DNA from: Halorubrum salipaludis | Lineage (GTDB): Archaea; Halobacteriota; Halobacteria; Halobacteriales; Haloferacaceae | DNA length: 64,000 bases | Direction of reading: 5' to 3' | NCBI RefSeq assembly: GCF_002286985.1 | Contig: NZ_NSKC01000003.1 | Location: forward strand, 1 to 64,000 | In this document: in pieces, positions 6,857 to 15,010 of the stretch | How the letters are laid out: each line of letters starts with the position of its first letter | How positions within the stretch are numbered: position 1 is the first letter of the stretch | The notes under the pieces: model-generated | What the model was told of the DNA's origin: nothing | The model's database searches: none | The model's input: the letters and a program-made list of their open reading frames with translations, nothing else | Position numbers and translations under genes: made by a program

Positions 6857-8143
6857 ATGGGAAAGCACGCGGACCGAAACGCGCCGACGCGCCGTACCGT
6901 GATCGGGTTCGGCGGCGCGGTCGCGGGGGCCGGACTGCTCGCTGGATGTCTCGGCGGCGGGTCGGGCGATTCCGGCTCGGGCGGCGGTTCCGACGGCGCC
7001 GACGGCTCGGACGACGCCGAGACCGAGGGGGCCGAGGGCTCCGACGGCGAGGGGGCGGAGGACGACGGGTCCGCGGGCTCGTACTCCGTCGAGATGGCGC
7101 CGGTCGGCGAGGTGACGCTCGACGCGGTCCCCGAAGACGTGATGGTCTACAGCCTGCTGTACGCGGACATGGCGGTCGCGTTCGGCCACGGCGACGCGGT
7201 GAACTCGCTCGGCTTCGACGCGGACGCGGGCGGACGCACGCTCGACGCCTACTACGCCGAGCTCGACGGCGTCGCGTTCGACCGGGAGGGACTCACCCAG
7301 CTCAACTCGGGCACCGGCGACGGGATCACGGTCGACCGGGAGCTGCTCTACGAGCTCGACTCCGACCTCCACCTGGCGGACCCCGCGCTGTTCGCCTCCT
7401 TCGAGGGATGGGACGAGGACGACATCGCGGAGATCCGCGACAACGTCGGCCCGTGGTTCGGCAACGTGTACAGCCGGCGGCACTCCGAACCGCCGGCGGC
7501 GTACCGCGAGGACTACGAGTACTACGACCTTTGGGCCATTACGGAGCGCGTCGCGGGCGTGTTCCGCGAGGAGGAGCGCTTCGAGGCGCTCTCGTCGGTC
7601 CGCGACGACCTGGTCGAGACGGTGCGGGCCGACCTCCCGCCCGAGGCGGAGCGCCCGACGGTCGCCACGCTCCTCTACATGGACGGGACCTACTACCCCT
7701 CGCGGATCGACAAGCCCGGGTTCGCCAACGCCCACGTGCGTCCCTTCGGCGTCCCCGACGCGTTCGGCGCCGACGACGTGACCTACGAGACCGCCTACGA
7801 CCACGAGCAGCTGCTGGAGATCGACCCCGACGTAATCCTCCACCAGTACGGGGTCGAGTCCTACTACGACGTAGCCGCGGTCCGCGAGGAGCTCGCCGAC
7901 CACCCCGTCGCCGGCGAGCTCTCGGCGATCGAAAACGACCGGTTCTACCCCTCGGGGGACCCGGTGCAGGGGCCGGTCATGAACCTCTTCCAGATCGAGA
8001 TGACCGCCAAACAGCTGTTCCCCGAGCGGTTCGGGGAGTGGCCCGACTACGAGCTCGGCGACGGCTACCCCGACATCCCCGAGTCGGAGCGGCTCTTCGA
8101 CCGCGACCGCGTGGCGGAGATCGTCGCCGGTGATTCGGAATGA
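6857..8143 (+). CDS. Iron/siderophore ABC transporter substrate-binding lipoprotein (1)
   Basis: A 428-residue secreted binding protein. It has a Tat signal (Arg12-Arg13) and a lipobox with Cys31 (LLAGC), then a Gly/Asp/Glu-rich linker to about residue 75, then a FepB/BtuF-like domain. Typical pieces are DADIHL-like ELDSDLHLADPAL, the ITERVAGVFREEERF helix, and the late LLEIDPDVIL. It is longer than ordinary FepB proteins and shares its plan with the proteins at 11331 and 12566. It heads an operon of overlapping genes (oxidoreductase, permease, ATPase) under two iron boxes. The ligand, siderophore or heme or cobalamin, cannot be read; the iron boxes favour ferric siderophore. Confidence 0.85.
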   Translation: MGKHADRNAPTRRTVIGFGGAVAGAGLLAGCLGGGSGDSGSGGGSDGADGSDDAETEGAEGSDGEGAEDDGSAGSYSVEMAPVGEVTLDAVPEDVMVYSLLYADMAVAFGHGDAVNSLGFDADAGGRTLDAYYAELDGVAFDREGLTQLNSGTGDGITVDRELLYELDSDLHLADPALFASFEGWDEDDIAEIRDNVGPWFGNVYSRRHSEPPAAYREDYEYYDLWAITERVAGVFREEERFEALSSVRDDLVETVRADLPPEAERPTVATLLYMDGTYYPSRIDKPGFANAHVRPFGVPDAFGADDVTYETAYDHEQLLEIDPDVILHQYGVESYYDVAAVREELADHPVAGELSAIENDRFYPSGDPVQGPVMNLFQIEMTAKQLFPERFGEWPDYELGDGYPDIPESERLFDRDRVAEIVAGDSE

Positions 8144-9147
8144 GTGAGCCAGTCGATCGCGACGGGGCCGACCGCGACCAGGTCGCCGACGCGGTCGACT
8201 GCGACGCGGTCGACCGCGAGGTCGTCGTGGTGGGCGGCGGCCCCGCCGGCTGCTCGGCCGCCGTCTTCCTCGCCCGCGAGGGGCTCGACGTCGCCGTGTT
8301 CGACCGCGGTCGGTCGTCGATCGCACGCTGTGCGCACCTCGGGAACTACCTCGGCTTCCCCGGCGGAATCGACGTCGAGACGTTCTACGACCTCCTGCAC
8401 GACCACGTCGAGCGCGCGGGCGCCGCGCTCGTCGACGACCTCGTCGAGTCGGTCGAGACGCGGGCGGCTGACGGCGGCGACGCGGGGACGGAGGGCTTCC
8501 GCGTCACCCCGCAGGAGGGCGAGCCGGTGACCGCCCGTCGCGTGGTGGCGGCGACCCGGTACGACGGCGAGTACCTCCGCGGGCTCGACGACGACGACGC
8601 GATGTTCGAGAGCCACGAGCACGGCGGCGAGACCCACGAGCACTTCGACCGGGGGTACGCCGACCCCGACGGGACGACGCCGGTGGACGGGCTCTACGTC
8701 GCCTCGCCGTCCGAGGCCGCCCAGCAGGCGATCACGGCGGCCGGGCGCGGCGCCCGCGTGGCCCGGCGGGTCGTCACGGACGCGCGGGTCGCGGACGGCT
8801 GGTGGCCCGCGGCGGCCGAGGGCGTCGACTGGGTGCGCCGCGAGGCCGAGCGCGACGAGGAGTGGGCGGACCGCGAGCGGTGGGTCGAGTGGTTCGACGA
8901 GCGCCACGCCGACGCCCCCGTCGACGCGGACTCGGAGCGGTTCGCTCGGGTTCGCGAGGCGGCGGTCGACGAGGCGCTGGCGGCGTACGTCGACGCCGAC
9001 GAGGCCGAGGCGCGAGCGGCCGAGGGGCGGCGCGCGCTCGCCGGCCACCTCGACCCGGCCGCGGTCGTGGAGGCGCACGGCGCCGAGACGCTGCTCGACG
9101 CGATGGACGACGAGGCGATCGCCGCGTACGCCGAGGGGGAGCGATGA
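8140..9147 (+). CDS. Single-domain FAD oxidoreductase, thioredoxin-reductase-like
   Basis: A 335-residue protein overlapping the previous gene by 4 nt (ATGA). The FAD-binding GxGxxG is VVVGGGPAGCSAA, with a second FAD motif at VDGLYVASPS. I see neither the second (NADPH) Rossmann motif nor the redox CxxC of thioredoxin reductases. The last ~115 residues are a charged alpha-helical extension starting near DGWWPAAAEGVDWV. Its place between the binding protein and permease suggests it reduces the imported ferric chelate in the cytoplasm; that is inference. It resembles the protein at 14157. Confidence 0.75.
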   Translation: MSEPVDRDGADRDQVADAVDCDAVDREVVVVGGGPAGCSAAVFLAREGLDVAVFDRGRSSIARCAHLGNYLGFPGGIDVETFYDLLHDHVERAGAALVDDLVESVETRAADGGDAGTEGFRVTPQEGEPVTARRVVAATRYDGEYLRGLDDDDAMFESHEHGGETHEHFDRGYADPDGTTPVDGLYVASPSEAAQQAITAAGRGARVARRVVTDARVADGWWPAAAEGVDWVRREAERDEEWADRERWVEWFDERHADAPVDADSERFARVREAAVDEALAAYVDADEAEARAAEGRRALAGHLDPAAVVEAHGAETLLDAMDDEAIAAYAEGER

Positions 9148-10313
9148 GCGGCGGGGGATCGGTCGCCGGCGGCGCGGCGCACCGGGCGTCCGAGGGACGG
9201 CTCGGGTGGCTGTTCGACCCCAAGCTTGTCACGGTCGCGCTCGCCAGCGTCGCGGTCGTCGTCGTCGGCGGGCTCGTGCAGGTGAGCTTCGGCGCGTACT
9301 CGATGACCGTCGGGGAGGCGTGGCGCGCCGTCCTCGACCCCGCGGTGCTCCTCGATCCCCGCTGGCTCCTGAACTTCATCGTCGGCGAGGGCGTGATGCG
9401 CGCGATCACCGGCTTTCAGGGGGAGCTGCCCGAGCTGGCACACGAGACGCTCATCGTCTGGAACATTCGGCTTCCCCGGGTGCTCGTCGCCGCCATCGTC
9501 GGGATGAACCTCGGCGTCTCGGGGGCCATCTTCCAGGCGGTCACCAGGAACGAGCTGGCGAGCCCGTTCATCCTCGGCGTCTCCTCGGGTGCGGGGCTGA
9601 TGATCCTGCTGACGCTCGTGGTGTTCGGGGGGCTCTCGGCGTTCCTCCCGCTGATCGCGGCGCTCGGCGGCGCGGTCGCGTTCCTGATCGTCTACGCGAT
9701 CGCGTGGAAGAACGGGACGAGCCCGGTCCGGCTCGTGCTCGCCGGCGTGATCGTCGGGACCGTCTTCAACAGCCTCCAGACGGGCCTGTTCTTCTTCGCG
9801 GACGACATCGGCGTCGTCCAGTCGGCGATCCAGTGGACGACGGGGTCGCTGACGGGGACCGACTGGGACCAGGTCCGGATGGCGCTCCCGTGGACGCTCG
9901 CGGCGGTGGCGCTGTCGCTCGCGGGGTCGCGGCAGCTGAACCTCCTCCTCCTCGGCGAACAGACGGCGAAGTCGCTGGGGATGTCGATCGAGAAGGTGCG
10001 GTTCGCGCTTTCCGGCGTCGCCGTGCTGGCGGCGGCGGCCAGCATCGCGGTGGCGGGGATCGTCAGCTTCGTGGGCCTGATCGTCCCCCACATGGTCCGG
10101 AACCTCGTGGGCAGCGACTACAAGCGGGTGATCGTCGGCTGCCTGTTCGTCGGCCCGGCGCTGATGGTCGCGGCCGACGTGGGGGCGCGCCTCGGGATGG
10201 GCGTGATCACGGGCGCGGACTCGCAGATCCCGGTCGGTATCGTCACCGGGCTGATCGGCGGCCCGTACTTCCTGTACCTGATGCGGCGCCAGCAGAACAT
10301 GGGTGAGCTCTGA
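9144..10313 (+). CDS. FecCD-family iron ABC transporter permease
   Basis: A 389-residue integral membrane permease of the FecCD/BtuC type, with about ten hydrophobic segments. The typical stretches are IRLPRVLVAAIVGMNLGVSG, ELASPFILGVSSGAGL and the ATPase-coupling region AGIVSFVGLIVPHMVRNLVG. The ATG at 9144 overlaps the upstream stop by 4 nt, which fixes the start; longer upstream readings are out of keeping. It is the only permease in the region, so it probably serves all three binding proteins. Confidence 0.92.
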   Translation: MSGGGSVAGGAAHRASEGRLGWLFDPKLVTVALASVAVVVVGGLVQVSFGAYSMTVGEAWRAVLDPAVLLDPRWLLNFIVGEGVMRAITGFQGELPELAHETLIVWNIRLPRVLVAAIVGMNLGVSGAIFQAVTRNELASPFILGVSSGAGLMILLTLVVFGGLSAFLPLIAALGGAVAFLIVYAIAWKNGTSPVRLVLAGVIVGTVFNSLQTGLFFFADDIGVVQSAIQWTTGSLTGTDWDQVRMALPWTLAAVALSLAGSRQLNLLLLGEQTAKSLGMSIEKVRFALSGVAVLAAAASIAVAGIVSFVGLIVPHMVRNLVGSDYKRVIVGCLFVGPALMVAADVGARLGMGVITGADSQIPVGIVTGLIGGPYFLYLMRRQQNMGEL

Positions 10314-11216
10314 ATGTCGACAGAACACGTGGACACGACGCGGACGGAGACGACGGACGGACCGGACGGATCGAACGGCGCGGACGCCTCGGCGGGAACT
10401 CCCGACGGGTCGGCCGCGACCGACGCGAGCGACCTCGACGGCGAGGACCTCGTGTTGGGGTACCCGAACGCCCCGGAGCCCGTCATCGACGGCGAGTCGA
10501 TCGCGGCCGAACCCGGCGCGGTCACGGCGCTCGTCGGCCCGAACGGGTCCGGGAAGAGCACCCTGCTGAAGGGGCTCGCGACCCAGATCTCGCCGGAGGA
10601 CGGCTCCGTGCTCGTCGACGGGGAGGACGTGCACTCGATGGACACGAAGGCGCTCGCCCGGAAGCTCGGGCTGCTCTCGCAGGAGAGCACCTCGCCGAAC
10701 AGCATCACGGTCGAAGACCTGGTGTACCACGGCCGGTACCCGCACCGCGGGTTCTTCGAGCGGACGACCGACGAGGACGCGCGCGCGGTCGAGGAGGCGA
10801 TCGAGCTGGCCGGCTGCGGCCACCTGCGCGACCGGGAGGTCGGGAGCCTCAGCGGCGGGCAGAAACAGCTGGCGTGGATCGCCATGGTGCTCGCGCAGGA
10901 CACCGACGTGCTCCTCTTAGACGAGCCGACGACGTTCCTCGACATGCACCATCAGATGGAGGTGATGGAGATCATCGAGACGCTGCGCGACCGAAGCGAC
11001 GTGACCGTCGTCGTCGTGCTCCACGACATCGAGCAGGCCGCCCGGCTCGCCGACCGGATGGTCGCGCTCAAGGACGGCGAGATCCGCGCCCGCGGCGCCC
11101 CCGAGGAGATCGTCACCGAGGACCTGCTCGCCGACGTGTTCCGCGTCGACGCCGACGTGGTCCAGACCGAGAACGGCCCGCGCGTGACGCCGCTCCGAGC
11201 GCGTCACGAGGATTGA
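10314..11216 (+). CDS. Iron ABC transporter ATP-binding protein (FepC type)
   Basis: A 300-residue ATPase whose ATG directly follows the permease stop. After an acidic Thr/Asp-rich leader (~40 residues) come Walker A GPNGSGKST, the Q-loop in LGLLSQEST, the ABC signature LSGGQKQLAWIAM and Walker B VLLLDEPTTFLD. The H-loop VVLHDIEQA completes the set. These are the normal features of FecE/FepC ATPases that drive siderophore uptake. The gene ends the first iron operon. Confidence 0.93.
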   Translation: MSTEHVDTTRTETTDGPDGSNGADASAGTPDGSAATDASDLDGEDLVLGYPNAPEPVIDGESIAAEPGAVTALVGPNGSGKSTLLKGLATQISPEDGSVLVDGEDVHSMDTKALARKLGLLSQESTSPNSITVEDLVYHGRYPHRGFFERTTDEDARAVEEAIELAGCGHLRDREVGSLSGGQKQLAWIAMVLAQDTDVLLLDEPTTFLDMHHQMEVMEIIETLRDRSDVTVVVVLHDIEQAARLADRMVALKDGEIRARGAPEEIVTEDLLADVFRVDADVVQTENGPRVTPLRARHED

Positions 11217-11274
11217 GCGCGGCGTCTCGGACGAGGGCGCGGAGTAACTCGGAGACGATCCGCGCGATCTATGT

Positions 11275-11290
11275 TTTAGGCTAGCCTAAA
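11275..11290. promoter_or_regulatory. Distal iron-box operator, second substrate-binding protein
   Basis: TTTAGG-CTAG-CCTAAA, a fully palindromic 16-mer. It lies exactly 36 bp upstream of the proximal box at 11311, the same spacing as at 6801/6837. Confidence 0.8.
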
Positions 11291-11310
11291 GATCGGAACG
11301 GTTATATTTG

Positions 11311-11326
11311 TTTAGGTGGGCCTAAA
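11311..11326. promoter_or_regulatory. Proximal iron-box operator, second substrate-binding protein
   Basis: TTTAGG-TGGG-CCTAAA, ending 4 nt before the ATG at 11331. The TATA-like ggttatattt lies between the two boxes. Confidence 0.8.
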
Positions 11327-11330
11327 ACAC

Positions 11331-12563
11331 ATGTCGAGAGACGACGCGGAACCCGGCAAACCGACTCGGCGAAGCATCCTCACGTACGGCGGCACCGCCG
11401 CGCTCGGCGGGTTGCTCGCCGGTTGCACCGGCGGGGCCGAGAGCGGTACCGGCGCCGGCGAAGACGGTGAAGCCGGCGACGACGGTGGTGCGGAGGCCGC
11501 CTCGACGACCGCAACCGAGTCGGACTCCGAGAGCGAAGGATCCGACGAGTTCCCGTACACCGCCGCCATGGAACCGGTCGGCGAGGTGACCTTTGAGGCG
11601 GTCCCGGAGCGGTGGGTCGCGTACGACGGCGGCTTCGCGGACATGGCCGTCGCGCTGGGGAAAGCTGACGGACTGGCCGGGGTCGGCAACGCCAGCCGGT
11701 ACTACACGTACGTCTACGACGAGCTTCCCGGGGTCGACGTCGATCGGAGCCAGATCGAGGCGTACCCGGAGGTCAGGACGAAAGAGGAGTTCTACGAGAT
11801 CGACGCCGACATCCACCTGTACGACCCGCAGATGCTCGTCAACTGGTTCGATTGGGGGGAAGACGACGTCGCGGAGATCCGCGACAACGTCGCCCCCTTC
11901 TTCGGGAACCTGATCTTCCGGCGGTCGGACGGGTGGCACGACTACCGGTACTACACGCTGTACGAGGCGTTCGAGCGCGTCGCCGCGGCGTTCGACGAGC
12001 GCGAGCGCTACGAGGCGTTCGCCGAGCTCCACGAGTCGTTCATCGCCGACGTGCAAGCCCGGCTTCCGTCGGCGGACGACCGGCCGAGCGTGTTCCTGAC
12101 GTTCGAGGGAACCGACGAGCCGGAGACCTTCTCGCCGTACCGGCTGGTCGACAAGGGGACGAGCAAGAAGCAGTGGCTCGATCTCGGGGTCAACGACGCG
12201 CTCGCGGGGACCGACGTCGAGAACCTCAGCACCACGAACCGCGGCGAGCTCGACTACGAGAACCTGCTCGAAGTGGATCCGGACGTGATCCTCGTCCGCG
12301 GGCACGAGCGCAAATCGGCGGCGGAGTTCCGCGACACCGTCCTCGCGTACATGGAGAGCCATCCCGTCGGGAGCGAGCTCACGGCGGTCCAGAACGGCCG
12401 CGTGTACCGCGGCGGTTACCTCTATCAGGGGCCGATCCACAACCTCTTCCTGACCGAACGGGCCGCGAAACAGATCTACCCGGAGGAGTTCGGCCCTGTA
12501 ACCGGTGACGAACGGCTGTTCGACCGCCAGCGGGTTGCGGACATCATCAACGGAGAACTCTAA
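11331..12563 (+). CDS. Iron/siderophore ABC transporter substrate-binding lipoprotein (2)
   Basis: A 410-residue Tat lipoprotein (Arg13-Arg14, lipobox Cys32 in LLAGC), with an acidic linker and then the same binding domain as the protein at 6857. Shared landmarks are EIDADIHLYDPQM, EIRDNVAPFFGN, the AFERVAAAFDERERYEAF helix and LLEVDPDVILV. A GTG 15 nt upstream is in frame but lies inside the operator, so the ATG is preferred. It has its own double iron-box promoter and is followed after 2 nt by a third paralogue. Confidence 0.85.
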   Translation: MSRDDAEPGKPTRRSILTYGGTAALGGLLAGCTGGAESGTGAGEDGEAGDDGGAEAASTTATESDSESEGSDEFPYTAAMEPVGEVTFEAVPERWVAYDGGFADMAVALGKADGLAGVGNASRYYTYVYDELPGVDVDRSQIEAYPEVRTKEEFYEIDADIHLYDPQMLVNWFDWGEDDVAEIRDNVAPFFGNLIFRRSDGWHDYRYYTLYEAFERVAAAFDERERYEAFAELHESFIADVQARLPSADDRPSVFLTFEGTDEPETFSPYRLVDKGTSKKQWLDLGVNDALAGTDVENLSTTNRGELDYENLLEVDPDVILVRGHERKSAAEFRDTVLAYMESHPVGSELTAVQNGRVYRGGYLYQGPIHNLFLTERAAKQIYPEEFGPVTGDERLFDRQRVADIINGEL

Positions 12564-12565
12564 CA

Positions 12566-13822
12566 ATGGATACCAACGACACGATTCGAGACGGGACGGC
12601 GACGCGGAGAGAGACGATCAAGTACGGCGGTACGGTCGCCCTCGGCGGTCTCCTCGCCGGCTGTGTCGGCGGCGGCGACGGCGACGGATCCGGTTCGTCC
12701 GACGCCGCCCCGACCGAGAACTCGACTGACGACGACTCGACCGAGGACGGTTCGGACGAGTCCGACTCCGAGGACGAGGCCGACGAGAGCTACACGGCGT
12801 CGATCTCTCCGGTCGGCGACGTGACCTTCGAGTCGCCGCCGGAGACGGTGTTCACGCGGCTCACCCACCACGCGGACATGGCGTTCGCGCTCGGCCGCGG
12901 CGACGGGATCACGGCGATGCACGCCCCCGACTACTACGACGGGCTCTGGAACCAGTACGTCGAGCGGCTCCCCGGCGTCTCGCTCGACTGGTCGGGGCTC
13001 TACTCCTCGTGGGAGCCGGACAAGGAGAAGCTGTACGACCTCGACAGCGACGTTCATCTCGCGGATCCGGCGTGGCTGACGCAGCTGGAGGGATGGGAGC
13101 GCGAGGACGTCGACGAGATCGCCGAGAACGTCTCGCCGTGGTTCGGCAACTCCCTCAGCGACCGCCATCAGGAGCCGGCCGGAGAGTGGGTCGACGGCTA
13201 CGAATACTACGGGCTCTGGGAGCAGTTCGAGCGCGTGGCCGAGGCGTTCGACGAGCGCGAGCGCTACGAGGCGCTCGCGGCGGTCCGCGAGGAGCTCCTG
13301 TCGACGGTCGACGAGCGGCTGCCGCCGGAGGAGGAGCGGCCGACGGCGGTCATGATCGCCGCCGCGGACATCGAGCAGATCTACGCGTACACCCTGAGCA
13401 ACCCCGGCTTCCTCACGTCGCACACGCGCCCGCTCGGGCCGCGCGACGCGTTCGAGGGGAGCGTCGAGTCGGGTTCGGTCGTCGACTTCGAGACGATCCT
13501 CGATGCGGACCCCGACGTAATCTTATACCTCGGCGGCATGGAGCCGGGGACGGACATGGCCGGGCGGCGGACCGCCTTCGAGGAGGACCCCGTCGGCTCG
13601 CAGGTCGCGGCGGTTCAGAACGACCGGATCCACCCGCAGGGCGCCCGGTACCAGGGGCCGATCCTCAACCTCTTCCAGATCGAGATGACTGCGAAGCAGC
13701 TCTACCCCGACGAGTTCGGTGCGTGGCCGCGGTACGAGTCGGGCCCGTACCCGGAGATTCCGGCGGACGAGCGGCTGTTCGACCGTCAGCGCGTCGCCGA
13801 CGTCATCAACGGGGACCTGTAG
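12566..13822 (+). CDS. Iron/siderophore ABC transporter substrate-binding lipoprotein (3)
   Basis: A 418-residue Tat lipoprotein (Arg14-Arg15, lipobox Cys33 in LLAGC). The domain plan matches the two paralogues: DLDSDVHLADPAW, EIAENVSPWFGN, QFERVAEAFDERERYEAL, ILDADPDVILYLG. It starts 2 nt after paralogue 2 and ends directly at the ATG of a 58-residue gene, so it belongs to the same transcript. No permease follows. It presumably shares the permease and ATPase at 9144-11216, perhaps with different ligand preference. Confidence 0.85.
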   Translation: MDTNDTIRDGTATRRETIKYGGTVALGGLLAGCVGGGDGDGSGSSDAAPTENSTDDDSTEDGSDESDSEDEADESYTASISPVGDVTFESPPETVFTRLTHHADMAFALGRGDGITAMHAPDYYDGLWNQYVERLPGVSLDWSGLYSSWEPDKEKLYDLDSDVHLADPAWLTQLEGWEREDVDEIAENVSPWFGNSLSDRHQEPAGEWVDGYEYYGLWEQFERVAEAFDERERYEALAAVREELLSTVDERLPPEEERPTAVMIAAADIEQIYAYTLSNPGFLTSHTRPLGPRDAFEGSVESGSVVDFETILDADPDVILYLGGMEPGTDMAGRRTAFEEDPVGSQVAAVQNDRIHPQGARYQGPILNLFQIEMTAKQLYPDEFGAWPRYESGPYPEIPADERLFDRQRVADVINGDL

Positions 13823-13999
13823 ATGCGCGCCCGCGAGTGGACGGTCGCCGCCGCGTTCGGCGACCCGACGGAGTACGACGTGCCGGACCTCCCGACGTGG
13901 CGCGTCGAGCGCGGCGACGACGGCGACCTCGCGTTCGCGGCCGCCGACCGCGACGAGCCGTTCATCGCGGCGGCGCGACCGGTTCGGGTGCGGCGATGA
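13823..13999 (+). CDS. 58-residue hypothetical protein in iron operon
   Basis: A small protein beginning MRAREWTVAAAFGDPTEYDV and ending ARPVRVRR. Its ATG directly follows the stop of the third binding protein, and its end overlaps the next ATG by 4 nt, so translational coupling is clear even though the family is unknown to me. The sequence alternates Trp/Asp-rich and hydrophobic stretches (TWRVERGDDGDLAFAA) like a small beta protein. No Cys and no membrane segment. Confidence 0.6.
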   Translation: MRAREWTVAAAFGDPTEYDVPDLPTWRVERGDDGDLAFAAADRDEPFIAAARPVRVRR

Positions 14000-14160
14000 G
14001 CGCGACCCGCCTCGATGGGGTCCCGGGACTGGCCGGAACCGGTGCGGTCCCGGACCGAAGCGACTACGGCGGCTCGCGCGCCCCGACCGGTATGGCGAAC
14101 GCGACGACGGTGGCGATCGACGGCGACGACTCGCGACTCGAACGGGGGATCGACCGATGA
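13996..14160 (+). CDS. 54-residue hypothetical protein in iron operon
   Basis: A small open frame, beginning MSATRLDGVPGLAG and ending DDSRLERGIDR, that overlaps its neighbours by 4 nt on both sides (ATGA at 13996 and at 14157). That chain of overlaps is the main reason to believe it. It looks largely unstructured, Gly/Asp/Thr-rich, with no recognisable motif. It could be a coupling peptide rather than a functional protein. Confidence 0.45.
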   Translation: MSATRLDGVPGLAGTGAVPDRSDYGGSRAPTGMANATTVAIDGDDSRLERGIDR

Positions 14161-14987
14161 GCGCCGACGAGACGCCCGTAGATGAGGCCGATTCGCGCCG
14201 CTCCCGCGACGTGGTCGTCGTCGGCGGCGGCGTCGCCGGTCTCTCGGCGGCCGTCTTCACGGCCCGACAGGGGCTCGACACGCTCGTGGTGGACGACGGC
14301 GGGTCGCTCCTCCGGCGGAACGCGCACCTGGAGAACTTTCCCGGCTTCCCGCTCGGCGTGGACGCCCGACGGCTGCTCGACCTCCTCGCCGAGCAGGCCG
14401 AGACCGCCGGCGCCGACCGGCTCGACGGCCGGGCGACGCGCGTCTCGGCGGTCGACCTCGACGACACCGACGGCTCCGAGACCGGCGGCGACGCCCGGTT
14501 CGTCGTCGAGGTCGACGGCGCTGGCGAGGGGGACGACGCGGACGACCGCACCGACCCGATCCGGACCCGCCACGTCGTCGCCGCGACGAAAAACGAGGTC
14601 GGCTACCTCGACGGCGTCGAGGGGGTCGGGATCCTCGACCGCGGGAAGTCGTACGTCGACACCGACGAGCGCGGCCGGACCGGCGTCGACGGGCTGTACG
14701 CGGCCGGCCGGCTCGCGGAGAAGCCGCACCAGGCGGCGGTGTGCGCGGGCCACGGCGCGGAGGTCGGCGTGACGATCCTAGAGGAGGACGACCGCGGGTT
14801 CTACCACGACTGGGTCGCGCCCGAGGGGTACTTCACCGACCGCGGCCGGCAGGTGCCGCCGGGCTGCGAGGAGATCGGCGACGACGAGCGCCGCGAGCGC
14901 GAGGCGGCGTCGCGCGAGGCGATCCGGGAGCGGTTCGCGGGGCCGCACCCGGACCCGCAGGAGACGCACCCGAGCCTAGAGGAGTGA
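14157..14987 (+). CDS. Single-domain FAD oxidoreductase, thioredoxin-reductase-like
   Basis: A 276-residue relative of the protein at 8140. The FAD motif is VVVVGGGVAGLSAAVFTARQ, and the second FAD motif is TGVDGLYAAGRLAEKPHQ. No NADPH Rossmann motif and no CxxC are visible. The C-terminal ~65 residues are charged and contain GFYHDWVAPEGYF. It ends the operon of binding proteins 2 and 3. A role in releasing iron from the imported chelate by reduction is inferred only from position. Confidence 0.75.
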   Translation: MSADETPVDEADSRRSRDVVVVGGGVAGLSAAVFTARQGLDTLVVDDGGSLLRRNAHLENFPGFPLGVDARRLLDLLAEQAETAGADRLDGRATRVSAVDLDDTDGSETGGDARFVVEVDGAGEGDDADDRTDPIRTRHVVAATKNEVGYLDGVEGVGILDRGKSYVDTDERGRTGVDGLYAAGRLAEKPHQAAVCAGHGAEVGVTILEEDDRGFYHDWVAPEGYFTDRGRQVPPGCEEIGDDERREREAASREAIRERFAGPHPDPQETHPSLEE

Positions 14988-15010
14988 GCGGCGCGCGGAG
15001 GTGACACCAC

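Noticed and set aside
11316-11330. GTG start 15 nt upstream of the second substrate-binding protein
   Set aside because: It lies inside the iron-box palindrome and would put non-signal residues before the Tat motif; the ATG at 11331 matches the other two promoters.
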